Below, piece by piece: positions 39,967 to 49,503 of a stretch of DNA of 64,000 nucleotides. The stretch spans positions 186,001-250,000 of the forward strand of contig JAIRVP010000054.1 of assembly GCA_031253835.1 (NCBI GenBank). The letters run 5' to 3'. The stretch's first letter is position 1, and each line of letters opens with the position of its first letter. The position numbers and the translations under genes are program-made. Under the pieces are notes generated by a model. That model worked only from the letters and a program-made list of their open reading frames with translations. It searched no databases and was not told the origin of the DNA. The stretch comes from Burkholderia sp. (GTDB lineage Bacteria; Pseudomonadota; Gammaproteobacteria; Burkholderiales; Burkholderiaceae).

Positions 39967-42291
39967 ATGAAAAAGAAATCCGCCACCGCGCGCATCGAAC
40001 CGTACACCCACCCGGCCGCCGGCTGGGGCGCGCTGAAAGCCGTCACGATCAACCTGATCAAGGAAAAGGTCGCCGGCGGCAACTACCGTACGCTGCTGCG
40101 CCAGAACCAGCCGGACGGCTTCGACTGCCCCGGCTGCGCGTGGCCCGACCGCCAGCACGCATCGACGTTCGAATTCTGCGAGAACGGCGTGAAGGCGGTG
40201 GCCGCCGAAGCGACGAGCAAGCGCGTGACGCCCGAATTCTTCGCCGCGCACACCGTCACCGAGCTGCTCGAACAGTCGGATTTCGAACTCGAGCAGCACG
40301 GCCGCCTCACCGACCCGATGGCGTACGACGCGCAGACCGACCGCTACGTGCCGATCGCGTGGGACGACGCATTCGAGCTGATCGCGCGCCACCTGCGCGC
40401 GCTGCCCGACCCGAACCAGGCCGCGTTCTATACGTCCGGCCGCGCGAGCAACGAAGCGGCGTTCCTGTACCAGCTGCTGGTGCGGCGATACGGCACGAAC
40501 AACTTCCCCGACTGCTCGAACATGTGCCACGAGGCGACGAGCCGCGGGCTGCCGGCGTCGGTCGGCGTCGGCAAGGGCACCGTCACGCTCGACGATTTCG
40601 AGCACGCGGACACGCTGCTGATCTTCGGCCAGAACCCCGCGACCAACCACCCGCGGATGATGGGCGAGCTGCGCGAATGCGCGAAGCGCGGCGCGACGAT
40701 CGTGTCGATCAACCCGCTGAAGGAACGCGGCCTCGAACGCTTCGCCGATCCGCAAAGCCCTATCGAAATGCTGACGATGTCGGGCACCAAGATTGCGTCG
40801 ACGTTCATCCAGCCGACGATCGGCGGCGATTTCGCGCTGATCAAGGGGATGGCGAAGCGCGTGCTCGAACTCGACGATGCCGCGCGCGCCGCCGGTGCGC
40901 CGCGCGTGCTCGACACCGCGTTCATCGGCGAACACACGGCCGGTTTCGACACCTTCGCCGACGACCTGCGCGCCGAAAGCTGGTCCGCGCTGACGGCCGA
41001 AAGCGGCGTGCCGTACGAGCAGATCGACAGCCTCGCGCAGCGCTATGCGCGCAGCGAGCGCGTGATCGCGACGTGGGGCATGGGCATCACGCAGCACAAG
41101 CATTCGGTCGCGACCGTGCAGATGCTGACCAACCTGATGCTGATGCGCGGCAACATCGGCCGCCCCGGCGCGGGCCTGTGCCCGGTGCGCGGCCACTCGA
41201 ACGTGCAGGGCAACCGCACGGTCGGCATCGAGGAAAAGCCGTCGCAGGCGTTCCTCGACCGCCTCGGCCACGTGTTCGACTTCGAACCGCCGCGCCATCA
41301 CGGCTACGACGTCGTCGAGACGATCGAAGGGATGCTCGACGGCCACGTGAAGGTGCTGATCGGCCTCGGCGGCAACTTCGCGATGGCGACGCCCGACACG
41401 CCGCGCACGTGGGAAGGCATGCGCCGCTGCGACCTGTCGGTGCACATCACGACCAAGCTGAACCGCAGCCACCTGATCCACGGCCGCGACGCGCTGATCC
41501 TGCCGACGCTCGGCCGCACCGAGATCGACCTGCAGGACAACGTCGCGCAAGGCGTGACGGTCGAGGATTCGATGAGCATGGTCCACGTGTCGTACGGGAT
41601 GAACAAGCCGGCGTCGCCGAACCTGATGTCGGAGCCCGCGATCGTCGCGCACATGGGCCATGCACTGTTCGGCAGCGGCAAGATCGACTGGCTCGCTTAC
41701 AAGGACGACTACGCGAAGATCCGCGACGCGATCGAGGCGACGCTCGACGGCTTCTACGACTACAACACGCGCATCGCGCGGCCGGGCGGCTTCCACCTGC
41801 GCGTCGCGTCGCGCGACCGCGAATGGCTCACGCCGACGGGCAAGGCGAACTTCATCGCGCACGCATTGCCGACCGACACGCCGATCCAGCGCGCCCGCGC
41901 ACTGCACGGCGAACGGCTGATGACGCTGATGACGACGCGTTCGCACGATCAGTACAACACGACCGTCTACGGGCTCGACGACCGCTATCGCGGCGTGTTC
42001 GGCCAGCGCCGCGTGGTGTTCGCCAACCGCGACGATCTCGCGATGCTCGGCCTGAAGGCCGGCGAATGGGTCGACATGGAAACCGTGTGGCACGACGGCA
42101 TCGAGCGGCGCGCGGACGGCTTCCTGCTCGTCGAATACGACATCCCGCGCGGCTGCATCGGCGCGTACTACCCGGAAACCAACCCGCTCGTCCCGCTCGA
42201 CAGCGTCGGCGACGTGTGCAACACGCCGACGTCGAAGTCGGTGCCCGTGCTGCTGCATCGCGCGGCCGCGCCGGCGTCGATCGCCGCCTGA
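39967..42291 (+). CDS. FdhF/YdeP family molybdopterin oxidoreductase
   Basis: About 774 residues, similar to YdeP, a formate-dehydrogenase-like molybdoenzyme family. Seen are the N-terminal C-P-G-C-A-W-P segment, molybdopterin-guanine-dinucleotide binding regions (ADTLLIFGQNPATNHPRMM, ATWGMGITQHKHSVATVQ) and a C-terminal MGD domain. It lacks a twin-arginine signal, so it is cytoplasmic. E. coli YdeP is linked to acid resistance; the substrate is not established. It precedes a bestrophin-like gene by 12 bases. Confidence 0.9.
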   Translation: MKKKSATARIEPYTHPAAGWGALKAVTINLIKEKVAGGNYRTLLRQNQPDGFDCPGCAWPDRQHASTFEFCENGVKAVAAEATSKRVTPEFFAAHTVTELLEQSDFELEQHGRLTDPMAYDAQTDRYVPIAWDDAFELIARHLRALPDPNQAAFYTSGRASNEAAFLYQLLVRRYGTNNFPDCSNMCHEATSRGLPASVGVGKGTVTLDDFEHADTLLIFGQNPATNHPRMMGELRECAKRGATIVSINPLKERGLERFADPQSPIEMLTMSGTKIASTFIQPTIGGDFALIKGMAKRVLELDDAARAAGAPRVLDTAFIGEHTAGFDTFADDLRAESWSALTAESGVPYEQIDSLAQRYARSERVIATWGMGITQHKHSVATVQMLTNLMLMRGNIGRPGAGLCPVRGHSNVQGNRTVGIEEKPSQAFLDRLGHVFDFEPPRHHGYDVVETIEGMLDGHVKVLIGLGGNFAMATPDTPRTWEGMRRCDLSVHITTKLNRSHLIHGRDALILPTLGRTEIDLQDNVAQGVTVEDSMSMVHVSYGMNKPASPNLMSEPAIVAHMGHALFGSGKIDWLAYKDDYAKIRDAIEATLDGFYDYNTRIARPGGFHLRVASRDREWLTPTGKANFIAHALPTDTPIQRARALHGERLMTLMTTRSHDQYNTTVYGLDDRYRGVFGQRRVVFANRDDLAMLGLKAGEWVDMETVWHDGIERRADGFLLVEYDIPRGCIGAYYPETNPLVPLDSVGDVCNTPTSKSVPVLLHRAAAPASIAA

Positions 42292-42303
42292 CGGAGCGCG
42301 ACG

Positions 42304-43224
42304 ATGATCGTTCGGCCGCGCGAGCACTGGCTGCGGATGCTGCTCGTCTGGAACGGCTCGGTGCTGCCGACCATCCTGCCGCAACTCGTGCTGACGCTCG
42401 CGATCAGCCTCGTCGCGGTGTGGGGCGGCGGCCGCGTGCTCGGCGAGAAGGTGCCGCTGAACCCGACGCCGTTCACGCTGATCGGGCTCACGCTCGCGAT
42501 CTTCGCCGGGTTTCGCAACAACGCGAGCTACGAACGCTACCGCGAAGGCCGGCAACTGTGGGGCGGTGTCCTGACCGCCACGCGCACGCTGGTGTCGCAG
42601 GCACTCTGCTACGGCGCGGTCGACCGTGACGACGCATCGCGGCGCGCGTTCGTGCGCCAGGTCGTCGCGTTTGTCTATGCGCTCAAGCATCAATTGCGCG
42701 GCACCGATCCGGCTGCGGACTTGCGCGGGCTGCTCGACGAAGCCGCCCATGCGCGCATCGCCGGTTCGCGGTTCCGCCCGGTCGTCATCGTGCACGCGCT
42801 GCGCGAAGCGTTCGCCGCACGCGCCGACGCGGGCCGTCTCGCCGATACGCGCCTGTGGATGCTCGACGCGCGCCTCGACGATCTCGTCGCGATGGTAAGC
42901 GGCTGCGAACGGATCGCGTCGACGCCGATCCCGTTTTCATACGACGTGCTGCTGCACCGGACCATCTATGCGTACTGCGTGCTGCTGCCGTTCGGCCTCG
43001 TCGACTCGATCGGCGCGGCGACGCCGTTCGTCACCGTGTTCGTCGCCTATACGCTGATCGCGCTCGACGCGATCGCGCATGCGATCGCCGAGCCGTTCGG
43101 CGACGGGCCGAACCATCTCGCACTCGATGCGATGACGCGGCAGATCGAGCGCACGCTGCTCGAACTGAACCGCGAGCCGCTGCCGGCCGAAGTGACACCC
43201 GGCCGCGCGTACCGCCTCACCTGA
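42304..43224 (+). CDS. Bestrophin family membrane protein
   Basis: A 306-residue bestrophin-type anion channel homologue. The N-terminal region (PREHWLRMLLVWNGSV) and FRNNASYERYREGRQLWGG are the bacterial bestrophin hallmark, and FEDLDA-type acidic motif positions are represented near PFGDGPNHLALDAM. It is immediately downstream of the ydeP-like gene and likely co-transcribed. Transport of chloride or other ions is inferred from the family. Confidence 0.88.
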   Translation: MIVRPREHWLRMLLVWNGSVLPTILPQLVLTLAISLVAVWGGGRVLGEKVPLNPTPFTLIGLTLAIFAGFRNNASYERYREGRQLWGGVLTATRTLVSQALCYGAVDRDDASRRAFVRQVVAFVYALKHQLRGTDPAADLRGLLDEAAHARIAGSRFRPVVIVHALREAFAARADAGRLADTRLWMLDARLDDLVAMVSGCERIASTPIPFSYDVLLHRTIYAYCVLLPFGLVDSIGAATPFVTVFVAYTLIALDAIAHAIAEPFGDGPNHLALDAMTRQIERTLLELNREPLPAEVTPGRAYRLT

Positions 43225-43237
43225 CCCACCGCTCCGC

Positions 43238-45268
43238 TCAGTCGCCGCGCCCGCGCAGGAAGCGGCCATGCTCGGCGGCGGCGTCGGCGATCCGCCGCAA
43301 CAGCACGACGCCGCGCAGCAGCGCGTGCGCATCGTCGCCGTCGCGCACGGCCGCGCGGCGCCGCAGCACGCGCGCCGCCGCGTCGCAGGTCCGGTCGAGC
43401 TGCGCGAATTCCGCCCGCGCAACGCGCCCGCGCACCACGGCCACCGCCCGGCGCGCGGCCGGCTCGCGCGATGCCAGTTCGGCAAGCGACAGCAGGCTGT
43501 CGCCGATTCCCCAGATCGCGAGCAGGTCGCGCATGTCGCGCTCGATCAGCGTCTGCGGCAGGCTGCCCGCGAAGCCGAGCTCACGCGCGAGACGGTCGGC
43601 CGTCCGGCTCAGCCACACGCTCTCCGGCCACGCACGCGGGTCGCGCGCGATGCCGGCCAGGTCGCGACGCACCGCACGATGCAGCCGCCGCCGGCTCGTG
43701 CCGGGATCGCCGGGAAACACCAGCGCGAAGATCAGCGCGCCGAACGCGATGCCGAGCATCGTGGCGAGCGCGCTGTTCAGGAACGCGGCGTCGCCGATGC
43801 GCGCGGTATTGTCCGGCGACGTGAAATTCCAGAAGAAGATCGCGAACGCGCTGCCCATCGCGGCCGTGCGCGGATGACGCATCGCGATGCCGTTGGCGAC
43901 CAGGAACACGCCGAGGATATACGCGAGCATCTCGAAGCCCGACACCGCAGGCAGCAGGATGAAGTTGCAGACGACACCCGCGAGCGCCGCGCATGCCGTC
44001 CCTTTCAGGAAGCCGACGGCCGCGCGCACCGAGTTCGGGCGCGTCGAGAACAGCGCGCCGACCACGGCCGTGATCGCGACGAAGCCGGCGCCCGACGGCC
44101 ATGCAGTGACGATCCAGATCGCCGACGCGGCCAGTACTGCGATGAACGCGCGGATGCCGTTGTGCCACGCGAGCACCGGATCGTGGTGGAACGCGTAGCG
44201 CACGCGCGAAGGCGGCGGCTCCGGCCGGTCGAGCAGCGCCTGGCTCGCGAACGCACGCTCGAACCCGGCGAGCAGCGCCGCCAGCCGGTCGAGCGTGAGC
44301 AGGCGCGACGTGTCGGGGCCGCGCTGCGCGGCGGCCTCCGCGTGCAGTGCGTCGTCCACGCGTGCACGCAGCGCCGCGATCTCGGGTCCCGCGTCGCCCG
44401 TTGCGGCGACGCCGTCGAGCACGCGCGCGACCTCGTCGACCAGCGGATCCGGCGTATCGCCGGCGCGCGCCGCATGCTCGCGGATCGCCTGCCCGGCTGC
44501 CTGCGCGGTGAGCACGCCCAGCGCCGCCGCGCGCAGATGGCCGATCGCGTTACGCACCGGTGGCGCGCCGGCCGCCGCGTATTCGGCCGCCGTGTCGAGT
44601 TCGAACGCATCCGCGAACAGCCGGTGCACGGCCGCCCCGTTCGGCTCGCGGCGCAGCGCGCCCGCGCCGACCGTCACCGCGCGGTCGAGATAGCGCGCGA
44701 GCCGCGTGCGGACATCGTTCAGCGGCGCGCCCGGCGCAAATACCGTTTCGAACAGCGCGGCGCACAGGATGCCGACCACCACATACAGGAACCGCGCGAC
44801 CGCGATGTCGAACGCGTGCAGCGGCGCGGACACCGCATCCATCGCGATGATCGCGGCCGTATAGCCGGCGAGCACCGCCGCATACGCGCGGAAATTCCGC
44901 TGGAACGTCGCGACGCCCGCGCACAGCCCGATCCACGCGGCGAGCGCCGGCAGGAACAGCTCGGGCGTCTGCGCGAACGCGCCGGTCAGCGCGAGCGCGA
45001 CAGCGGCGCCGATCGCGGTGCCGAGAATCCGGTACTGGCTCTTCGACAGCCCCATCCCGCGGCTGCCCTGCGCGACGATCCACACGGTCGACGCGGCCCA
45101 TTTCGGATCGTCGAGATTCATCCGGAATGCAATGTAGAGCGCGAGCAGCGACGCGGCCGTGTTGCGCAGTGCGAACGCGAGCGCGCCGGGCGGCAACGTC
45201 GGGCGCGCATCGCGCAGCGCGGCCCGGACGGCCGCGGGCGACGGCATGCTGGGAAAAGCGAATTTCAT
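43238..45268 (-). CDS. FUSC family efflux protein
   Basis: About 676 residues starting MKFAFPSMPS. Two blocks of membrane helices (about 35-180 and 370-510) are each followed by a soluble part, as in FUSC/aromatic acid exporter proteins (AaeB/YccS types). The first block includes PKWAASTVWIVAQGSRGMGLSKS, a family signature. Such proteins export aromatic acids, fusaric acid or similar weak acids. Usual partners (AaeA/AaeX-like) are absent. The divergent LysR gene is the probable regulator. Confidence 0.9.
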   Translation of the reverse strand: MKFAFPSMPSPAAVRAALRDARPTLPPGALAFALRNTAASLLALYIAFRMNLDDPKWAASTVWIVAQGSRGMGLSKSQYRILGTAIGAAVALALTGAFAQTPELFLPALAAWIGLCAGVATFQRNFRAYAAVLAGYTAAIIAMDAVSAPLHAFDIAVARFLYVVVGILCAALFETVFAPGAPLNDVRTRLARYLDRAVTVGAGALRREPNGAAVHRLFADAFELDTAAEYAAAGAPPVRNAIGHLRAAALGVLTAQAAGQAIREHAARAGDTPDPLVDEVARVLDGVAATGDAGPEIAALRARVDDALHAEAAAQRGPDTSRLLTLDRLAALLAGFERAFASQALLDRPEPPPSRVRYAFHHDPVLAWHNGIRAFIAVLAASAIWIVTAWPSGAGFVAITAVVGALFSTRPNSVRAAVGFLKGTACAALAGVVCNFILLPAVSGFEMLAYILGVFLVANGIAMRHPRTAAMGSAFAIFFWNFTSPDNTARIGDAAFLNSALATMLGIAFGALIFALVFPGDPGTSRRRLHRAVRRDLAGIARDPRAWPESVWLSRTADRLARELGFAGSLPQTLIERDMRDLLAIWGIGDSLLSLAELASREPAARRAVAVVRGRVARAEFAQLDRTCDAAARVLRRRAAVRDGDDAHALLRGVVLLRRIADAAAEHGRFLRGRGD

Positions 45269-45414
45269 CCGGCGAGCATACGGTCGCGCGCCGGCCGCCA
45301 CTACGGGGCAGCGGCGGGATGCGTTATTGCACCGGGCAGGATAATCGGTGCGACCCGCTGCGATCCGGCGCGCGACGGTAAGATGCGCGCAGGCCGAACC
45401 CTGAAACGCCCTGT

Positions 45415-46317
45415 ATGGACCTCGAAAGCATCCGGATATTCTTGCGCGTGGTGGAACGCGGCAGCTTCACCGCCGCCGCCACGCAACTCGACATGCCGCT
45501 CAGCCGCGTGAGCCGCAAGGTCAGGCAGCTCGAGGACGACCTCGGCGTCCAGCTGCTGTACCGCACGACGCGCCGCGTGTCCGTCACCGAAGCCGGGCGC
45601 GATTATTACGAACGCTGCCTGCGCGCCGAGGAAATCCTGCTCGACGCCGACCGCCAGGCACGCGCGCTGCGCACCGAGCCCGAAGGCACGCTGCGCGTGC
45701 TGGTGCCCTACGCGATCGGCCTGCTGGAACTGGAGCCGGCGCTCGCCGAGTTTCGCCGGCGCTACCCGCTGGTCCAGCTCGTGCTGATCTACGACAACAG
45801 CGCGCTCGACCTCGTCGAGCACGGCTTCGACGTCGCGCTGCGCACGGGCGTGCTGACCGATTCCGGCTACGTCGCGCGCTCGCTCGGCTGGTCGCACGCG
45901 AAGCTCGCGGCCAGCCCGCACTATCTCGACCGCGTCGGCCGGCCGCAGACGCCGCAGGATCTCGGCGATCACGCCATCCTGTTCGTCGGCCGCGACGCGC
46001 CCGGCCTGACGCTGCGGCTCACCAACGCGGCCGGCGACGTGGCCGAGGTACCGGTGCGGCCCGTGCTGATCTCGAACGAATCGGTCACGGTGCTGCGCCA
46101 GGCCGCGAGCGGCGGCGGCATCGCGCTGATCTCCACGCACTTCACCACGCGGCGGCTCGCGAACAACGAACTCGAAATCGTGCTGCCCGACTGGCATCGC
46201 ACCGACGACGTCGAGCTGCACGCGCTCTACCCGAAGCGCGCGACGCTCGACAGCAAGGTGCGTGCGTTCGTCGAGTTCCTGACGGAAGTCTTCACCGCGT
46301 GGCGAGCATCGCCGTAA
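45415..46317 (+). CDS. LysR family transcriptional regulator
   Basis: A 300-residue LysR regulator; helix-turn-helix at FTAAATQLDMPLSRVSRKV, and an effector domain of the CrgA/AaeR-like group (EGTLRVLVPYAIG). It is divergent from the FUSC exporter with about 145 bp between starts. The interval contains a TGCACC/GGTGCG imperfect inverted repeat near 45330-45355 that could be its binding site. Confidence 0.92.
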   Translation: MDLESIRIFLRVVERGSFTAAATQLDMPLSRVSRKVRQLEDDLGVQLLYRTTRRVSVTEAGRDYYERCLRAEEILLDADRQARALRTEPEGTLRVLVPYAIGLLELEPALAEFRRRYPLVQLVLIYDNSALDLVEHGFDVALRTGVLTDSGYVARSLGWSHAKLAASPHYLDRVGRPQTPQDLGDHAILFVGRDAPGLTLRLTNAAGDVAEVPVRPVLISNESVTVLRQAASGGGIALISTHFTTRRLANNELEIVLPDWHRTDDVELHALYPKRATLDSKVRAFVEFLTEVFTAWRASP

Positions 46318-46719
46318 CCGGCACCGCATGACCGGCCGTCGATGCCTGTCGGCGGCATTATTGCGGCGCACGAAAGGAATTAATGACCGCGCGAGCGTTG
46401 ATCGCCGTTCGCCGCATCGTTAGCCTGTGCCCATGCAAAATCACCACACACGCGACGGCAGCCACGTGCCCGCTGCCCGCCGACGCGTCACGCGCGTCGC
46501 GCCTTCCTGACCGGCCCGCCCGCGTCCCGAAGCCCGCCACGGCTTCGCCGATCCGATCGATCACCTGAACCGCACGCCGCGCGCGGACGGCCCCCGTTTG
46601 CCGGGCCGCCCGCGCGTGGTGCGTCGCCGTCCGCTTCGCGGCCCGCCCGCGCAGGCGTCGCGCGCGCGTGCGCGACCGCCGGCGCGCCGCCCGGCCCCCT
46701 TTCATCACGCAGGAACACC
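46318..46719. other. Intergenic region before the DHA2 exporter
   Basis: About 400 bases. A 61-codon ORF at 46383-46568 has an AAAGGA ribosome-binding-like sequence, but its product has no recognisable features and it is not annotated as a gene here. The rest is GC-rich with nothing identified. Confidence 0.4.
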
Positions 46720-48279
46720 ATGTCATCTCCGTCCCCCCAGGCACCGCTGTCGGGCGCCAAGCTCGCGATCGGCACGATCGCGGTCTCGCTCGCCATGTTC
46801 ATGAACGTGCTCGACTCGTCGATCGCGAACGTCGCCATCCCGACGATCTCGGGCGACCTCGGCGTGTCGGTCGACGAAGGCACGTGGGTGATCACGATCT
46901 TCGCGGCCGCGAACGCGGTGTCGATTCCGCTGACGGGCTGGCTCACGCAGCGCTTCGGGCAGGTCCGCCTGTTCGTCACGTCGATCCTGCTGTTCGTGTT
47001 CGCGTCGTGGCTGTGCGGGATCGCGCCGAACCTGCCGACGCTGCTCGCCGCACGGATCCTGCAGGGCGCGGTCGCGGGGCCGCTCGCGCCGCTGTCGCAG
47101 GCGCTGTTGCTCGGCGCATGGCCGCGGCAGAAATCGTCGAGCGCGCTCGCGCTGTGGTCGATGACGGCGCTCGTCGGCCCGATCGCGGGGCCGTCGCTCG
47201 GCGGCTGGATCACGTACGACTACAACTGGTCGTGGATCTTCTACATCAACATTCCGGTGGGCTTCTTCGCGGCGGCCGTCACGTGGATCGTGTTCCGCGA
47301 CCGCGAATCGGCCACGCGCCGCCTGCCGATCGACACCGTCGGCCTGCTGCTGCTCGTGCTGTGGGTCGCGTCGCTGCAGATCATGCTCGACAAGGGCAAG
47401 GATCTCGACTGGTTCAACTCGCCCGTCGTCGTCGCGCTCGGCATCGTCGCGCTGATCGGCTTCGCGTTCTTCCTCGTATGGGAGCTGCACGAGGCCAACC
47501 CGATCGTCGACTTGCGGCTCTTCACGCAGCGCAACTTCGCGGGCGGCACGATCGCGATCTCGGTCGCGTACGGGATGTTCTTCGGCACGCTCGTGCTGCT
47601 GCCGCAATGGATGCAGGGCTACCTCGGCTACCGCGCGATCGATTCGGGGCTGGCCACCGCGCCGCTCGGGCTGTTCGCAGTCCTGCTCACACCGGTCATG
47701 GGGCGCCTGCTGCCGCGCACCGACCCGCGCTACATCGCGACGCTTGCGTTCGTCGGCTTCGCGGTCGTGTTCATGATGCGCACGACGTTCTACACCGACG
47801 TGTCGCGCTGGGATCTCGTGCTGCCGACGCTGCTGCAGGGCATTCCGATGGCGATGTTCTTCGTGCCGCTGACGTCGATCATCCTGTCCGGGCTGCCGCC
47901 CGAAAAGATCCCGGCTGCGGCCGGCCTGTCGAATTTCGGCCGCACGTTCTGCGGCGCGGTGGGCACGTCGCTGATCAGCAACGCGTGGAACGACCGCACG
48001 ATCCTGCATCACGTGCGGCTCACCGAACAGGCGAGCGTCACCAATCCGGTCTTCACGCAGCAGGTCGACGCGACGCGCTCGCTGCTGCACCTGGGCCCCG
48101 ATTCGGCGCTCGCGTTCTTCAACGCCTCGGTCGATTCGCAGGCGGCCGTGATGGGGTTGAACGACATCTTCTTCGTGTCGGCGATCATCTTCATCGCGAT
48201 CATTCCGCTCATCTGGATCACGAAACCGTCGCGCTCGGGCGGCGGCGATGCCGATGCGGCGGCGGCCGGCGCGCATTGA
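46720..48279 (+). CDS. DHA2 family MFS exporter, EmrB-like
   Basis: A 519-residue, 14-helix drug:proton antiporter. Seen are the helix 1 motif MNVLDSSIANVAIPTISGDL and motif A-like GWLTQRFGQVRLF, with NWSWIFYINIPVG, all typical of EmrB permeases. AGGA precedes the ATG. No EmrA-type fusion protein or outer-membrane factor gene is adjacent, so its partners lie elsewhere or it works alone. Confidence 0.92.
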   Translation: MSSPSPQAPLSGAKLAIGTIAVSLAMFMNVLDSSIANVAIPTISGDLGVSVDEGTWVITIFAAANAVSIPLTGWLTQRFGQVRLFVTSILLFVFASWLCGIAPNLPTLLAARILQGAVAGPLAPLSQALLLGAWPRQKSSSALALWSMTALVGPIAGPSLGGWITYDYNWSWIFYINIPVGFFAAAVTWIVFRDRESATRRLPIDTVGLLLLVLWVASLQIMLDKGKDLDWFNSPVVVALGIVALIGFAFFLVWELHEANPIVDLRLFTQRNFAGGTIAISVAYGMFFGTLVLLPQWMQGYLGYRAIDSGLATAPLGLFAVLLTPVMGRLLPRTDPRYIATLAFVGFAVVFMMRTTFYTDVSRWDLVLPTLLQGIPMAMFFVPLTSIILSGLPPEKIPAAAGLSNFGRTFCGAVGTSLISNAWNDRTILHHVRLTEQASVTNPVFTQQVDATRSLLHLGPDSALAFFNASVDSQAAVMGLNDIFFVSAIIFIAIIPLIWITKPSRSGGGDADAAAAGAH

Positions 48280-48445
48280 TCGGCCCTCGCGGCAGCCGGG
48301 CCGCGCGCCGGGGCCCGAACCGCCCCTCGCAGACGTAATAAAGACTTGCAATGGATACAGGCGGAAACGTCAACAGCCGGCGCCCGTACCGCGTTTTTTC
48401 GTCATGCGCCCAACCTCCGGACGCGCAACGACAGGAGAACACACC

Positions 48446-48775
48446 ATGCGAGCCCTTACCCGCCACATCGCGATTGCCGCCACCCTGATGTCGGTGCTGA
48501 CCGGCACCGCGTTCGCCGACACGCCGTGGCAAAACGCGCATCCGCGCCGCGAAGAGGTCAACCAGCGCCTCGCGAACCAGAATCGCCGCATCCATCACGA
48601 AGTGAAGGAAGGCGAGATGTCGCACGCCCAGGCCGCGCGCCTGCACCGTGACGACCGCAAGATCCGCCAGGAAGAGCGGGACATGGCTGCGCAGGATCGC
48701 AGCCACATCACGAAGAGCGAAAAGCACGTGCTGAACCAGCAGGAAAATGCGGTCAGCAACAAGATCGGCCAATAA
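48446..48775 (+). CDS. Small periplasmic protein, charged helical repeats
   Basis: A 109-residue protein with signal peptide (cleavage about AFADT, residue 24). The mature part is almost all helical and highly charged, with loosely repeated units of the type IHHEVKEGEMSHAQAARLH and DMAAQDRSHITKSEKHVL. AGGAG precedes the ATG. I know it only as a recurring uncharacterised periplasmic type in Burkholderia-like genomes. Confidence 0.75.
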   Translation: MRALTRHIAIAATLMSVLTGTAFADTPWQNAHPRREEVNQRLANQNRRIHHEVKEGEMSHAQAARLHRDDRKIRQEERDMAAQDRSHITKSEKHVLNQQENAVSNKIGQ

Positions 48776-49043
48776 CAGCGACAACACCGGCAAGCGCCCA
48801 TTCGCCATCACCTGAAACGCCCGCTGCCGCGATGCGGCAGCGGGTGCTTGTTGCATCGCCTTGTTGTATCGAATCGTTTCAACGCGCCGACGGCGTCAAA
48901 TGCTGCGGGTATACTCCGTCGTCAGCCGCCTGTCGCATCGCCGTCCGTCAAAAACGGCCCGATTCCGGGCGGTTTCGTCGCGAAGCTTCGCGTTTCGCCT
49001 ACCCCGCGCCCCAGCCTCGATACGAGACACACGACGACCGACC

Positions 49044-49376
49044 ATGAAACGATTCCTGCTGCTCCTTCCCGCCGCCCTGCTCGCCGCCTGCGGCTCCGCT
49101 CCCTCGTCCGACTCGGCCTCGTCCGGCGCCGCACCGATGATCTACGTATCGTCGCAACGCCCGGCCCACGCGATCGCGAACTGCCTCGACAGCCGCCTGT
49201 CGGGCACCGAGCAATCGCAGCACAACGGCGTGACCGACATCTCCGTCGGCTCGAATTCGTACTTCGTCACGCTCACGCCGTCGGGCAACGGCTCGGTCGT
49301 CAAGGTCGTGCGCGGCTCGGGCAGCGAGCCGGCCGAAGAAGCGATGCGCTTCGCGATCGCGCGCTGCGTGATCTGA
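49044..49376 (+). CDS. Small predicted lipoprotein
   Basis: A 110-residue protein starting MKRFLLLLPAAL with lipobox L-A-A-C (13-16). The mature part has a Ser-rich stretch, then a compact domain with two cysteines (C47 in IANCLDSRL and the near-terminal CVI), possibly disulfide bonded. Function unknown; monocistronic. Confidence 0.75.
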   Translation: MKRFLLLLPAALLAACGSAPSSDSASSGAAPMIYVSSQRPAHAIANCLDSRLSGTEQSQHNGVTDISVGSNSYFVTLTPSGNGSVVKVVRGSGSEPAEEAMRFAIARCVI

Positions 49377-49503
49377 CGCCTGCCGGCGCCGGGCGCCCGC
49401 CCGGCCCACTGCCGCGCGCCGCACGGCGCGCGCGCCGAATATTTTCATCCGGGCGGCCGTCGATGAGAGAATCGCAGCACGATTCCCTTTCGATGGAGCC
49501 CGC

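Noticed and set aside
39826..42795. A 989-codon open frame antisense to the molybdoenzyme
   Set aside because: Shadow of a GC-rich gene with strong codon bias; no motif.
46383..46568. A 61-codon ORF with an AAAGGA-like ribosome-binding site
   Set aside because: No conserved motif, signal peptide or clear coding composition; mentioned only in the intergenic note.
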